Notes: generated from the sequence alone by a model not told the origin. DNA of 64,000 nucleotides from Paucimonas sp. (GCA_031253995.1 JAIRVG010000019.1:1-64000), one strand, 5' to 3'. Counted from the first letter of the stretch, positions 1 to 8,821 are shown. Numbers and translations are program-made.

Positions 1-265
1 AGGGGGTGGAGGGCCATGGATGGCCCGGAAAGCGCCATAGGGCAGGAGCCCGTATGGCGCGGCCCCCGGAGTCAGTGCGGAAGGAAGGAACCCGGAGCGA
101 AGCGTAGGGCCGGATGCAGGAGCAAGAGCGTTTTGCCCCCTTTTGCGCTTTTCAAAAGGGGGTCGCCGGGGGGCGAAAAGGTGACTCAGCGTCGCCATCG
201 CAAATGGATCAGCACACGATACCCAGCACCGCCCGCCTTTAATCCTGAACAAGACTGAAGACACA
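1..265. other. Left-edge non-coding stretch with strong hairpins
   Basis: I see no convincing gene here. Three perfect hairpins are visible: GGGCCAT/ATGGCCC at 11-26, GCGCCATA/TATGGCGC at 32-60, and CCCCCTTTTG/CAAAAGGGGG at 136-162 with a 7-nt loop. An open frame at 16-258 has an arginine/glycine-rich translation without domain character and runs through all these hairpins, so I do not call it. The hairpins are consistent with an intergenic structured repeat or with termination signals of a gene left of the window. Confidence 0.4.
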
Positions 266-321
266 AGCTGGCTTGCCTGCGAAGGACCGCATTGCGGTCT
301 TTCGCGGGCAAGCCTCGCTCG
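266..321. repeat. REP-like palindromic element
   Basis: Large imperfect inverted repeat whose outer arms are GGCTTGCC (about 270-277) and GGCAAGCC (about 307-314), with inner arms GGACCGCA/TGCGGTCT. The same opening, AGCTGGCTTGCCTGCGAAGG, recurs at 25512. This is the usual look of Pseudomonas REP elements lying just after gene ends; here it follows qhpB. Confidence 0.7.
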
Positions 322-326
322 AACAA

Positions 327-1448
327 TCAGCGCACGAACACCTGCGCCGTAGTAATCGCCATATCCCCACCCGGCAGCTGGATCTTGCCCAGCGGCTTCA
401 GGCTGTCCGCATCGAAGATCGCCACGTCGTTGTACGTCCCCGCCAGGTACACCTTGCTCCCCGCCTTGTTCATCGACACGCAGTAGTACGAGTGATCCAG
501 GGTCGCGGCCTTGACCAGTTTCTTCTCCTTGATGTCGTACTTGGCCAGCCGGTTGAGCACGCCATACACCACGTTCGGATCCTTCGGCGAACGCATGCCG
601 CTGAAGTAGATTTCCGTCAGCGGGCCGAAGTCCACCGTCTGGCTCTTGCCGGTCTTGAGGTCGATGCTGAAGAAGCCATACAGGTTCTCCGCCGTCGCCG
701 GGTCCTGCTTCTCGTCGGTGAACCTGGCCGTGGTGTAGAGCAGCGAGAACTCATGCCGCCAGGTCTGCTGGTTCCACACGTAGAGCACGTCCGGCGCGCT
801 GTAGTTGGGGCGCTTCCAGTTGCGGCTGGGAACGATGACCTCGAACTTGCCGGTCTTCACGTCGACCTTGTAGATGTCGGGCCCGGCCACGTACAGCGTG
901 CCGTCGTCGCCACTCTGCATGATGGTCAGCTGGCGCGGCGCCGGGAAGCTGCGCAGTGGCTTGGCATTCAAGCCACCATCGGTACCGTAGACATCCAGCC
1001 GTGGCGCCTGCACCTCGTAGTGGTCGCTGAACAGCTTGGTCGGGTTGGCGACGGTGTAGATCTCCTTGCCGTCATGGCTGACGGTGAAGGAAAACATCGA
1101 GCGCGCCTTCTCCCCCGGCAACTGGGTGATGCTGGCGTGGAACACCTGCTTGCAGCTGTCCAGCTCGACGCCGTAGATATCCGCGTAGTGGTTATTGAGC
1201 ACATAGGCGATGCGCTTGTCCGGCGACATCTGCACCGAGCCCGGCCCAAAGGCGTCGGGCATGGCGCAGGTCTTGTACAGCTTGTCGCTGCCGAGGTCGA
1301 TGACGTGCAGGTTGTTGGGGTAGTTGGTGACGGCCATGTACTCGTGGCCAGCCTTCAGTGCCTTGCCTTCGTCGGCCGCCTGGGCCAGGCCGGCGGTCGC
1401 GCCGAGCGCCACCAGGGCGGCCAGGCCGCGGGTTGCAATCTGGAGCAT
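327..1448 (-). CDS. qhpB: Quinohemoprotein amine dehydrogenase beta subunit
   Basis: Beta subunit (373 aa) of the periplasmic quinohemoprotein amine dehydrogenase (QHNDH), which oxidises primary amines to aldehydes and passes electrons to periplasmic carriers. The N-terminus (MLQIATRGLAALVALGATAG) is a Sec signal peptide ending near AQA. The rest is rich in short beta-strand repeats such as VIDLGSDKLY, LNNHYADIYGV and VAIFDADSL, as in the family's seven-bladed propeller, which in known structures lies beside the gamma subunit and helps form the active site. I chose ATG 1448 because AGAGGG precedes it. An upstream ATG at 1484 overlaps the qhpC stop (ATGA) but has no ribosome site. Last gene of the A-D-C-B unit; the Pseudomonas putida name is pea. 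Identification is firm, the start less so. Confidence 0.9.
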   Translation of the reverse strand: MLQIATRGLAALVALGATAGLAQAADEGKALKAGHEYMAVTNYPNNLHVIDLGSDKLYKTCAMPDAFGPGSVQMSPDKRIAYVLNNHYADIYGVELDSCKQVFHASITQLPGEKARSMFSFTVSHDGKEIYTVANPTKLFSDHYEVQAPRLDVYGTDGGLNAKPLRSFPAPRQLTIMQSGDDGTLYVAGPDIYKVDVKTGKFEVIVPSRNWKRPNYSAPDVLYVWNQQTWRHEFSLLYTTARFTDEKQDPATAENLYGFFSIDLKTGKSQTVDFGPLTEIYFSGMRSPKDPNVVYGVLNRLAKYDIKEKKLVKAATLDHSYYCVSMNKAGSKVYLAGTYNDVAIFDADSLKPLGKIQLPGGDMAITTAQVFVR

Positions 1449-1480
1449 GGAGATATCCCTCTTCTTGTTCGCCTGGGGGC

Positions 1481-1804
1481 TCATTTGTCGTCCGGGAACA
1501 CGGTCCCGAGGTTGCGCCAGCCATCACCGGAGGACTGCGCGTCCTTGTTCCAGTCGGGGTAGGTGCTCATCATGTCCGGCACCTGGGCCGGCCACCAGCA
1601 AGGGTCGGAGCAGCCGTAGAGGTCGGACTCCATCGGCTGGCACAGCGACGACACGCCGCCGAAGGCGTCGATTTCCCAGCCCGGGTCGGTGGTCGAGGCG
1701 CAGCCGGCGACCGAGTTCATCGCCACCACTTCCTCGATGCGGTTCTCTTCCGCGGCCTGTTCCAGTTTCAGCGCTTTGTTGTTGATCGGTTTCAGATGCT
1801 TCAT
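1481..1804 (-). CDS. qhpC: QHNDH gamma subunit precursor (CTQ cofactor)
   Basis: Catalytic gamma subunit, 107 aa: a 28-residue leader ([10 protein letters not shown] to EEVVA) followed by a 79-residue mature chain starting MNSVAGC. These are the lengths expected for the family. Every modified residue known from the P. putida enzyme is present in mature numbering: Cys37 and Trp43 for the cysteine tryptophylquinone cofactor, and the thioether pairs Cys7-Glu16, Cys27-Asp33 and Cys41-Asp49. The leader is not a Sec signal; in this family it is recognised by the radical-SAM enzyme QhpD and later removed by the protease QhpE. I chose ATG 1804, two bases after the qhpD stop; a longer open frame starting at 1903 only extends into qhpD. 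A small gene like this is easily missed by gene callers. Confidence 0.95.
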   Translation of the reverse strand: MKHLKPINNKALKLEQAAEENRIEEVVAMNSVAGCASTTDPGWEIDAFGGVSSLCQPMESDLYGCSDPCWWPAQVPDMMSTYPDWNKDAQSSGDGWRNLGTVFPDDK

Positions 1805-1805
1805 G

Positions 1806-3236
1806 TCAGTGGACCTTGCGCGCAGTGATGTAGCGGCTGATGAAGGCCGGGTTCTCGGCCATGATCCGGCTGTAGACTTCGATGCCGAAGTCCACCCAGT
1901 CACGCATCAGTTCGCAATAGTGGTAGGTCGGGTGGGCCGGGTCGCCGTAGCGGGCGTAACTCTCGTGGTAGCAGCCGCCGGAGCACAGGTTGCGGATGCG
2001 ACATGTGTCGCAGCCGGTGTTGGTGCGGTCCAGGCGCTGGGAGAGGAAGTCGTTGAGCTCGACCTGCTTCACCCCGCTGTGCACGTTGCCGAAGGTCGGC
2101 AGCGACGAGCCGGTGAAGCGGTGGCAGAGGTTCAGCTCGCCCTTGTGGTCCACCGCCAGCATCTTCAGGCCGGCACCGCAGGGCAGCGCCTTCTTGTGGC
2201 CTTCGTGGATGTCGGTGAGCAACTGGTGCAGGTTGGAGAAACCGATGTTGCGGTGCTCCAGCGCAGCCTCCAGGTAACGCCGCCCCAGGGCCTTCATGTT
2301 GGCGAAGACCTCCACCAGTTCCTCGCCACTGAGGTTGTAGGCGCTGACATCACCGGACGTCACCGGGGCGAAACCGACCTCGGCAAAACCCATCTCGTTG
2401 AACAGGTGGTTCCAGATGGTCTCGATATCGGTGACGCCCTTGGTCAGGGTCACCCGCGCGCCCACCGGGCGGCTGTCATAACGCGACAGCAGCATGTCGG
2501 CCTTGCGCCGCACCACGTCGTAGGTGCCCTGCCCGCCCACGGTGATGCGGTTGCGGTCGTGCACGGTCTTCGGGCCGTCGATGCTCACCGACAAGCCGAA
2601 GCGGTGGGCATTGAGGTAGTCGACGATCTCCTCGGTCAGCAGGGTGGCGTTGGTGGTCATGACGAACTCCACCCGCTTGCCCGCCTCGCTGAAACGCCGC
2701 TCGCAATAATCGACCATGTACTCGATCAGCTTGCGGTTGCTCAGCGGCTCGCCGCCGAAGAACACCACGGTGTACACCGGCTCGTCCGGCGACTCCTTGA
2801 GCAGCATTTCCACCGAGGCCACCGCGGTCTCGACGTCCATGCGCTTGCCCGCCGAAGGCTTGTCCAGGTCTTCCTTGTAGCAGTAGGTGCAACTCAGGTT
2901 GCAGCCGGTGTTGACGTTGAGCACCACGGTATTCAGCGCCGTGCGCTCGACCCGCTTCAGCGCGGTTTCCGGGCTCAGCGGCGAGCCGTCGCTGACCAGC
3001 TCCAGGGCGATCAGCTCGCGCAGGGTCTCGTCGATTTCGGCACCGTCGAAACGCGCCGCCAGGCGCTGCACCAGGGCATCGCTGGAGCAGCTTTCGTGGC
3101 GCAGTGCGTCGATGATTTCCCCGGTCAGGGCATCGCTGGCGAACAGCGAGCTGCTGGGGATGTGGAACAGCATGCGTGCGTCATCGACGCGCACTTCATG
3201 CAGATTGCGTTCTACCAGGTTCAGGATGGCGCCCAT
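1806..3236 (-). CDS. qhpD: Radical SAM/SPASM maturase of QHNDH gamma subunit
   Basis: 476-aa radical S-adenosylmethionine enzyme that forms the intra-peptide thioether crosslinks in QhpC in the cytoplasm. The CxxxCxxC motif for the SAM-binding [4Fe-4S] cluster is Cys112-Cys116-Cys119 ([11 protein letters not shown]), followed by the GGEP-type motif FFGGEPL. The C-terminus carries a cysteine-rich SPASM segment ([14 protein letters not shown]) for auxiliary clusters. The N-terminal 100 residues resemble a peptide-binding recognition domain. ATG 3236 was preferred over GTG 3239 because the strong GAGGAGG site is better spaced for it. It sits immediately before its substrate gene, qhpC. Confidence 0.95.
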   Translation of the reverse strand: MGAILNLVERNLHEVRVDDARMLFHIPSSSLFASDALTGEIIDALRHESCSSDALVQRLAARFDGAEIDETLRELIALELVSDGSPLSPETALKRVERTALNTVVLNVNTGCNLSCTYCYKEDLDKPSAGKRMDVETAVASVEMLLKESPDEPVYTVVFFGGEPLSNRKLIEYMVDYCERRFSEAGKRVEFVMTTNATLLTEEIVDYLNAHRFGLSVSIDGPKTVHDRNRITVGGQGTYDVVRRKADMLLSRYDSRPVGARVTLTKGVTDIETIWNHLFNEMGFAEVGFAPVTSGDVSAYNLSGEELVEVFANMKALGRRYLEAALEHRNIGFSNLHQLLTDIHEGHKKALPCGAGLKMLAVDHKGELNLCHRFTGSSLPTFGNVHSGVKQVELNDFLSQRLDRTNTGCDTCRIRNLCSGGCYHESYARYGDPAHPTYHYCELMRDWVDFGIEVYSRIMAENPAFISRYITARKVH

Positions 3237-3282
3237 CACAACCTCCTCGAAAACTCGGAAATGGCCAGGTCAAACCTCCGGA

Positions 3283-4860
3283 TCACGGGATCGGCGGGTT
3301 GTTCCAGCGCTGGATGGTCACGATCATCTGGCCCTCGCCGGTGCGCGCCTTGCCCGCGTCGTCCACGGCAGCGATGACCTTGAGGTTGCCGGCGTTGTTG
3401 GTGGACATCTTGCGCGCCGGGTTCGGCCCTGCATCGCCGGGGGTGAACACGCCGCTGTCAGCCTGCATGACGCCGGCGAACTTGACGTCCTCGTCCTCGC
3501 GCGCCCGCTCGTCGAAGGGCTCGACCTTCCATTTGGCCGGGAACACGCCGATGCGATAGTCCTTGCCATCGGCGCCCTTGCCCCAGGCCTCGGCGTCGAA
3601 ACGCCCCTGGACCTTCGGTGTGGAACCGCCGTTGTCACCCACCCGCGCCACCGAGAAGGCCGGGACCACCTTCACTTCGGCGATCTCGCGATAGACGGCC
3701 AGTTGCTGCCCGCCCAGCGTGCCGACCTTGACCTCCTGCAGGCCGTTGGCGGCATCGGCGGCGGCCTTTACCCGCACCTTGATGCGCTGCGGGGTGTTCT
3801 CGATCACCTGCAGCACTTCCACGCCCTTGCCGAATGATGGCGTGCCACTGAGGCCGCTGCCCACCAGGGTCAGCTCGCTTTCGCTGCCGGCCTTCAGGTA
3901 GCCCGGCTGGACCGCCAGCAGGCGCGCCTTGCCCTGCTGCGCGGCGCTGAAATCGAGGCCGCGTTCGTCATGAGTCTTGTCGAACATGCGGCCCACCAGC
4001 TGGCCGTCATGGGCGGCGAATACCTGGCGCATGCTCACGCCATCGACGTCCACCGTGCCGCGCCACTCATAGCCGCTGTACAGCACCGCACTGCCCTCGC
4101 CCTTGAACGGAGAGCCGTCGGCGTACTGGCCATCGAGGCTGACCTTGAAGCGGTCGCCGTCTTCGGACGTGACCTTCATCACCCCGTTGAGCTCGCCCTT
4201 GCCCGGCAGGTGGCCGCTGAAACTCCAGTCGCCGGCCAGTATCGCGGCCTTGGGCATGGACTTCTGCCAGTCGCTCCAGGCCTTGCTGTCGAAGGGATAC
4301 TTCTGCGCCAGCAGCGGGACCATGTCTTTCTTCGCCAGGTCGAACCAGTCGCGATCGCGGGACAGCGCCTGGTACTCCAGCGACGGCCACTGGCCGAGGT
4401 GGAAGTTGACCAGCCGCTCCCATTCCTGGGCCGGACGCCGCTGCAAGGCGATCCGCGCGCCGGAGTGGCAGCGAGCACACATCTGCTTGGTGGGTTCCTC
4501 GATCTGCTCGACCGTGTTCAGCCGACGTTCGAGGGCGTAGCGCACACCGTCGGTTTCACTGGGGGCCAGGCCCTGGGTATCGGCCAGGTACTTGACCAGG
4601 GTGCGGCGGTCTTCGTCGCTGATCTGCAACTGGTGCATGGTCTGCATGCGGCCGATGGTCATCAGCCAGCCTTCCGGGGTCTTGCGCTGGTGGCTGATGC
4701 GGCTGAGGGCGTCGTTGCCCTCGGGCAGATGGCAACCCTGGCAGGTCTCCATCAGAATCTGCCGGCCCTCCCGGGCCTGGCTGACCTGCGGCTGCAAGGC
4801 AAGGCTGACGGCCACTGCCAGCAGGCCACCGGCGCTGGCGAACCTGAGTGTTCTCTTCAT
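3283..4860 (-). CDS. qhpA: QHNDH alpha subunit, diheme c
   Basis: Diheme cytochrome c subunit (525 aa) that accepts electrons from the CTQ cofactor of the gamma subunit in the periplasm. A Sec signal peptide (MKRTLRFASAGGLLAVAVSL) ends near VSQA. Two CxxCH heme sites are visible, CQGCH at 40-44 and CARCH at 128-132, followed by the long beta-rich C-terminal domains typical of this subunit. The start at 4860 has GGGAGG upstream; an in-frame ATG at 4878 lies before that ribosome site and is unlikely. First gene of the qhpADCB unit. A sigma-54-like promoter at 4976-4990 reads toward it. Confidence 0.95.
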   Translation of the reverse strand: MKRTLRFASAGGLLAVAVSLALQPQVSQAREGRQILMETCQGCHLPEGNDALSRISHQRKTPEGWLMTIGRMQTMHQLQISDEDRRTLVKYLADTQGLAPSETDGVRYALERRLNTVEQIEEPTKQMCARCHSGARIALQRRPAQEWERLVNFHLGQWPSLEYQALSRDRDWFDLAKKDMVPLLAQKYPFDSKAWSDWQKSMPKAAILAGDWSFSGHLPGKGELNGVMKVTSEDGDRFKVSLDGQYADGSPFKGEGSAVLYSGYEWRGTVDVDGVSMRQVFAAHDGQLVGRMFDKTHDERGLDFSAAQQGKARLLAVQPGYLKAGSESELTLVGSGLSGTPSFGKGVEVLQVIENTPQRIKVRVKAAADAANGLQEVKVGTLGGQQLAVYREIAEVKVVPAFSVARVGDNGGSTPKVQGRFDAEAWGKGADGKDYRIGVFPAKWKVEPFDERAREDEDVKFAGVMQADSGVFTPGDAGPNPARKMSTNNAGNLKVIAAVDDAGKARTGEGQMIVTIQRWNNPPIP

Positions 4861-4975
4861 CGATGACTGACCTCCCACGGGCGTTCTTTTTATTGTTCGT
4901 ACACTTCTTATAGGTCTCTTCCGTCGGCCACACAGGGGCAGGGCACGTACCGAAGAGCCGCTTGCAAGGCTCGAT

Positions 4976-4990
4976 ACATATTGCGTGCCA
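4976..4990 (-). promoter_or_regulatory. Candidate sigma-54 promoter of qhpADCB
   Basis: Read on the minus strand, the site is TTGGCACG followed by a weaker -12 element (ATGT instead of TTGC), with GG and GT ten bases apart as sigma-54 requires. It lies about 115 bp before the qhpA ATG and about 100 bp from the TGAGAC/GTCTCA palindromes. The -24 half matches perfectly and the -12 half is degenerate, so this is probable rather than certain. Confidence 0.55.
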
Positions 4991-5062
4991 AACGCCGAAA
5001 GCGCCGTTTAACGGGGCTCGCGGGCCAAGACAGACGGGCCTCGCGGCACGTTTCGCGACAAC

Positions 5063-5107
5063 TGAGACAGGCTGAGACACTTGTCTCAACCGCTTGAGAC
5101 CGTCTCA
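5063..5107. promoter_or_regulatory. Activator-binding cluster (TGAGAC/GTCTCA palindromes)
   Basis: Three elements are visible: a half-site TGAGACA at 5063-5069, a perfect 16-bp palindrome TGAGACACTTGTCTCA at 5073-5088, and TGAGAC-C-GTCTCA at 5095-5107. The two palindrome centres are about 20 bp apart, close to two helical turns. The cluster sits between divergent sigma-54-type promoters at about 100-130 bp from each, the usual place for an enhancer-binding protein. The natural candidate is the sigma-54 activator encoded at 10529-12430 (inference). Confidence 0.65.
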
Positions 5108-5195
5108 GCCGGCGTCTCGTTTTGCGACGACCGGCAATGCGGCCGCAAGGCTCGGACCCGCGCCGCGCCCTTGAATTCACCGGCCCTGGCGACCT

Positions 5196-5210
5196 TGGCA
5201 CAGCCGTTGC
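5196..5210 (+). promoter_or_regulatory. Sigma-54 promoter of aldehyde dehydrogenase gene
   Basis: TGGCAC-AGCCG-TTGC matches the sigma-54 consensus, with GG (5197-5198) and GC (5209-5210) ten bases apart. It lies 40 bp before the ATG of the aldehyde dehydrogenase gene and about 120 bp downstream of the palindrome cluster at 5063-5107. Confidence 0.8.
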
Positions 5211-5249
5211 GATGGCCCCGGCATACACTCACAAGAACGAGGTCTGCCC

Positions 5250-6743
5250 ATGTCCACCCCTGCCCCCCTGCACCCGGCCGTCGAGGCCTTTATCCGACGC
5301 GCGCCGACCATGCTGATTGGCGGCGACTGGGTCGAGGCCGCCGACGGCGAACGCCTGACCCTGCGCAACCCGGCCACCGGCGACGTGCTGTGCCAGGTGC
5401 CGGCGGCGACGCCTGCCGATGTCGCCCGGGCCGTGGGCGCCGCGCGCCAGGCCTTCGATGACTCGGCCTGGAGCCGCACCCGCCCGCGGGAACGGCAGAA
5501 CCTGCTGTGGAAACTCGCCGACCTGATGGAGCGCGATGCCGAGGTCCTGGCTCAGCTGGAATGCCTGAACAACGGCAAGAGCGCGGTGGTGGCGAGGGTG
5601 ATGGACGTGCAGTTGTCCATCGACTTCCTGCGCTACATGGCCGGCTGGGCGACCAAGGTCCAGGGGCATACCGTCGATGTGTCGATGCCGTTGATGCCGA
5701 CCGATGAATTCCACGGTTTCATCCGCCGCGAGGCGGTGGGCGTGGTGGGTGCCATCGTCGCCTGGAACTTCCCCCTGCTGCTGGCCTGCTGGAAACTCGG
5801 CCCGGCCCTGGCCACCGGTTGCAGCGTGGTGCTCAAGCCCGCCGACGAAACCCCGCTGAGCGCGCTGAAGCTGGCCGAGCTGGTGCTGGAAGCCGGCTAC
5901 CCGGCCGGCGTGTTCAACGTGGTCACCGGTACCGGTGCCGTCGCCGGTGACGCCCTGACCCGCGACCCGCGGGTGGACAAGCTGACCTTCACCGGCTCGA
6001 CAGCGGTGGGCCAGCAGATCGGCCGGATAGCCATGGACAACATGACCCGGGTGACCCTGGAGCTGGGCGGCAAGTCGCCGACCATCGTCATGGCCGACGC
6101 CGACCTGAGCACCGCCGCTGCCGGCGCTGCCCAGGCGATCTTCTTCAACCAGGGGCAGGTGTGCTGCGCCGGCTCGCGCCTGTACGTGCACCGCAAGCAC
6201 TTCGACAACGTGGTGGCGGATATCGCCGGCATCGCCAACGCCATGAAGCTGGGCAACGGCCTGGACCCGAGCGTGCAGATGGGCCCGCTGATTTCCGCGC
6301 GCCAGCAGAAGCGCGTGTTCGACTACATCGAGCAGGGTCGCGGCAGCGGCGCCACCATCGCCTGTGGTGGCGAGCAGTTCGGGCCGGGGTATTTCGTCAA
6401 GCCGACGGTGATCGTCGACGTGGACCAGAAGCATCCGCTGGTGCAGGAAGAAATCTTCGGGCCGGTGCTGGTGGCCATGCCCTTCGATGATGAAGCGGAG
6501 GCGCTGCGCCTGGCCAATGACAGTCCGTATGGGTTGGGGGCGAGCATCTGGTCGAATGACCTGGGTGCGGTGCATCGGATGATTCCGAAGATCAGGTCCG
6601 GCTCGGTGTGGGTCAACTGCCACAGCGCGCTGGATCCGGCGCTGCCGTTCGGGGGTTACAAGATGTCCGGCGTCGGTCGCGAGATGGGGGCGGCGGCGAT
6701 CGAGCATTACACCGAGGTGAAGTCGGTGTTGATCAAGCTTTGA
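5250..6743 (+). CDS. peaE: Aldehyde dehydrogenase, probable phenylacetaldehyde type
   Basis: NAD(P)-dependent aldehyde dehydrogenase of 497 aa. The catalytic residues are visible: Glu271 in LELGGKS and Cys305 in GQVCCAGSR. The substrate-anchoring WNFP motif is at about 172-175. Divergent from the amine dehydrogenase operon, so it would oxidise the aldehyde released by QHNDH (phenylacetaldehyde if the substrate is phenylethylamine) to the acid. The symbol peaE follows the P. putida phenylethylamine cluster and rests on context; sequence alone supports only the ALDH family. A sigma-54 promoter lies 40 bp upstream, and transcription probably ends in the large inverted repeat at 6750-6812. Confidence 0.85.
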   Translation: MSTPAPLHPAVEAFIRRAPTMLIGGDWVEAADGERLTLRNPATGDVLCQVPAATPADVARAVGAARQAFDDSAWSRTRPRERQNLLWKLADLMERDAEVLAQLECLNNGKSAVVARVMDVQLSIDFLRYMAGWATKVQGHTVDVSMPLMPTDEFHGFIRREAVGVVGAIVAWNFPLLLACWKLGPALATGCSVVLKPADETPLSALKLAELVLEAGYPAGVFNVVTGTGAVAGDALTRDPRVDKLTFTGSTAVGQQIGRIAMDNMTRVTLELGGKSPTIVMADADLSTAAAGAAQAIFFNQGQVCCAGSRLYVHRKHFDNVVADIAGIANAMKLGNGLDPSVQMGPLISARQQKRVFDYIEQGRGSGATIACGGEQFGPGYFVKPTVIVDVDQKHPLVQEEIFGPVLVAMPFDDEAEALRLANDSPYGLGASIWSNDLGAVHRMIPKIRSGSVWVNCHSALDPALPFGGYKMSGVGREMGAAAIEHYTEVKSVLIKL

Positions 6744-6749
6744 AGCATT

Positions 6750-6812
6750 CAGGCAGCAGACCCTCGGTGGCTGATCGGGGCCGATCAACACGAAACGAGG
6801 GTCTGCTGCCTG
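6750..6812. terminator. Large nested inverted repeat between convergent genes
   Basis: Outer 17-bp arms CAGGCAGCAGACCCTCG (6750-6766) and CGAGGGTCTGCTGCCTG (6796-6812) enclose an inner palindrome, TGATCGG-GG-CCGATCA (6772-6787). It lies between the converging ALDH and qhpG genes and is followed by a short A-rich run on the plus strand. It probably acts as a bidirectional terminator. Confidence 0.7.
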
Positions 6813-6851
6813 ATCCAAAAACCTGGGGTCCGCGTCGCACTTGCGCTTTGT

Positions 6852-8159
6852 CTAGGGGCGGTAGCCCTGGCTCAGCAGCCAGCTGCGCAGGTAACGCTGC
6901 TGTTCCGGGCTCAACGGCGCCAGCACCTGCTCCGCAGGCTCATTGCGCAACCGGCTCACCAGCGGCGCCAGCTCCACACCATTCAGGTGCCAGATGCCCA
7001 GTGGCTGATCGGGGCTGATCACCACCTGCGCAAGGTCCACCAAACCCTCCCGCAGCACCGGCGCCTGTTCTATTCGCAAGCTGGAGAAATCCGCTTCGGC
7101 ATGCACCGGCTCGGCATCAGGCCACTCCCGACGCGCCTGCCAGAACGGCTCATCGGCCCAGCGCCGTTCTTCCAGGTAGAAATCCCGCCCCAACCGGGCA
7201 AAACGCCAGAACAGGTGCTCGACCCGCTGCTGATGAAACCGCAGCGCCAGCTCGCGGCGCTCGGGATGGGTCAGCAGGGTGTTGATCACCGCCGGCGCCT
7301 GCAAGGCGGAAGACAAGGACTGGAAGATGCCATTTCCCGACAACGGGTCCACCGCCATCGCCGCATCCCCCACCCGCAGCCAGTTGTCGCCACCACACAC
7401 AGGCGCGAGGATCGCCGTGCTGCTGCGGGCATGCAGTTGCAGCTCCTGTTCCTGGTCGGTGTCGAAGAAGGCCCTGGCCAGCGGCGACTGCCAGCGTTTT
7501 TCACGGCAGAAATCCAGCAACGCGGCCTTGTCCGGCAAGGCCGTGGCGGCGACGTCCAGAGTCCACTGCCAATAGCAGCGACCATCGGCCTGGCGGGCCA
7601 TCCACACCCAGCCGTCGGGCTGGCTCTCCACGGCGCTGGCACTCTTGCCCGGCGGGCCCTGCCAACGGTTGAGCAGGCTGAGGGTTTCCGGCCCACGCTC
7701 GGCGCGGCCGCGGGATTTGTCGTGTTGCGGCGCCTGGCGCCCCCGGGCCTCGACATGAAAATCGGCGCTCAGGGACGGCGCGCCATCCAGCTCGACCAGG
7801 CTGCGACCGTCCTCGATGCGCACGCCAAGCACCCGCGCCTCGATCATCTCGATGCCGGCGTCATGCAGGTCGTCACGCAAGCCCTGGTCGAAACGCGGAC
7901 GGTCCAGCAGGAATTCCACATTGCGGCTCTGCGCCTCGCTGTTCCACCGCGCATGCCGTCGCGAAGGCTCGCCGGCCACCGCCAGCGCCTGCTTCAGGCC
8001 GGTGCTGCGCAGCGCTTCCAGAACCCGCTGCGAGACGCCTTCCAGCGCGGCGAAACGACGCCACTCGCTGACGACACGCACCTCGTAGCCAAGACGTTTC
8101 AGGCCAAGGGCAACCACCGCGCCCGCCGGGCCTGCGCCCAGTACAACAATCGATTTCAA
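6852..8159 (-). CDS. qhpG: FAD monooxygenase for CTQ biogenesis
   Basis: 435-aa flavoprotein with an N-terminal FAD-binding Rossmann motif (VVLGAGPAGAVVALG) and the downstream GD motif (RVGDAAMAVDPLSGNG) of the tryptophan-halogenase/monooxygenase class. In Paracoccus denitrificans QhpG hydroxylates the tryptophan of crosslinked QhpC to start quinone formation. Assignment rests on family features and the qhpF-qhpE neighbours. The start is TTG at 8159, overlapping the qhpE stop (TTGA), which implies translational coupling; no better ATG is in frame at the N-terminus. Last gene of the regulator-qhpF-qhpE-qhpG unit. Confidence 0.88.
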   Translation of the reverse strand: MKSIVVLGAGPAGAVVALGLKRLGYEVRVVSEWRRFAALEGVSQRVLEALRSTGLKQALAVAGEPSRRHARWNSEAQSRNVEFLLDRPRFDQGLRDDLHDAGIEMIEARVLGVRIEDGRSLVELDGAPSLSADFHVEARGRQAPQHDKSRGRAERGPETLSLLNRWQGPPGKSASAVESQPDGWVWMARQADGRCYWQWTLDVAATALPDKAALLDFCREKRWQSPLARAFFDTDQEQELQLHARSSTAILAPVCGGDNWLRVGDAAMAVDPLSGNGIFQSLSSALQAPAVINTLLTHPERRELALRFHQQRVEHLFWRFARLGRDFYLEERRWADEPFWQARREWPDAEPVHAEADFSSLRIEQAPVLREGLVDLAQVVISPDQPLGIWHLNGVELAPLVSRLRNEPAEQVLAPLSPEQQRYLRSWLLSQGYRP

Positions 8160-8821
8160 GCAAGACCCCGATATTCACGACCACGGTAATGAGCGTTGTG
8201 CAGCAGCCAGGCCATCACCAGCGCATTGGTGGCATGGGGCTGGTCACGCAGGAACGCGGCGATATGCCCGGTCAGCGCCGCACAACCGAAACTGGCACCG
8301 GACAGCGGACTTTCCTTGGCCCGCACGCAGGCGCCGAAATCGGCCTGGGGACTGTCCAGCCAGCTCCATTCATCGCGCTGGCAACGGGCATCGCCGGTGA
8401 TGCGCAGCACGCCCGGATAGGCTGCGGGATACACCGGCATGCCCTGGGCCGGCGTCGAGGCGCAGATCAGCACGCCAGCGTCCTGGGCCGCCGCGCAGGC
8501 CTCGCGCAGCGCCGGCCGGTCCTCGCGCAGCCCCAGGCTGAGGTTGATCAGGCGCACGCCGCGCATCACCAGCCATTCGATGCCGGCCGCCACCTGCAAG
8601 GCACTGGTCACGCCGCGCTCGTCGAACACCTGGGCGACATGGATCGGCAGGTCGCCGGCGCCCGCGGCAATCAGTTCGACCACCGCCGTACCGTGCCCCA
8701 GCGCATCCTCCCGCGCCGGCTGCTCGCTGACGCCGACCGCCGCCAGCTGGAAGCGCTGGGCACTGGCCAGGCGATCGAGGGGACCGCCGCTGTCCACCAC
8801 GCCAATGCTCACCTCAGACAT
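8156..8821 (-). CDS. qhpE: Subtilisin-like protease processing QhpC leader
   Basis: Small S8-family serine protease of 221 aa without signal peptide, expected to act in the cytoplasm and cleave the 28-residue leader from QhpC. The triad is visible: Asp10 (GVVDSGG), His43 (GHGTAVVE) and Ser177 (SGASFGC). It is much shorter than secreted subtilisins because it lacks a pro-domain and signal, as described for QhpE. ATG 8821 overlaps the qhpF stop by eight bases (ATGTCTGA), and its own stop overlaps the qhpG start. Confidence 0.9.
   Translation of the reverse strand: MSEVSIGVVDSGGPLDRLASAQRFQLAAVGVSEQPAREDALGHGTAVVELIAAGAGDLPIHVAQVFDERGVTSALQVAAGIEWLVMRGVRLINLSLGLREDRPALREACAAAQDAGVLICASTPAQGMPVYPAAYPGVLRITGDARCQRDEWSWLDSPQADFGACVRAKESPLSGASFGCAALTGHIAAFLRDQPHATNALVMAWLLHNAHYRGREYRGLA

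Noticed and set aside
16..258. Open frame at the left edge, 80 codons
   Set aside because: Arg/Gly-rich translation without domain, passes through three perfect hairpins; more like a structured repeat than a gene.
273..1562. Long plus-strand frame opposite qhpB
   Set aside because: Antisense shadow of a firmly identified gene; high GC makes such frames common throughout this window.
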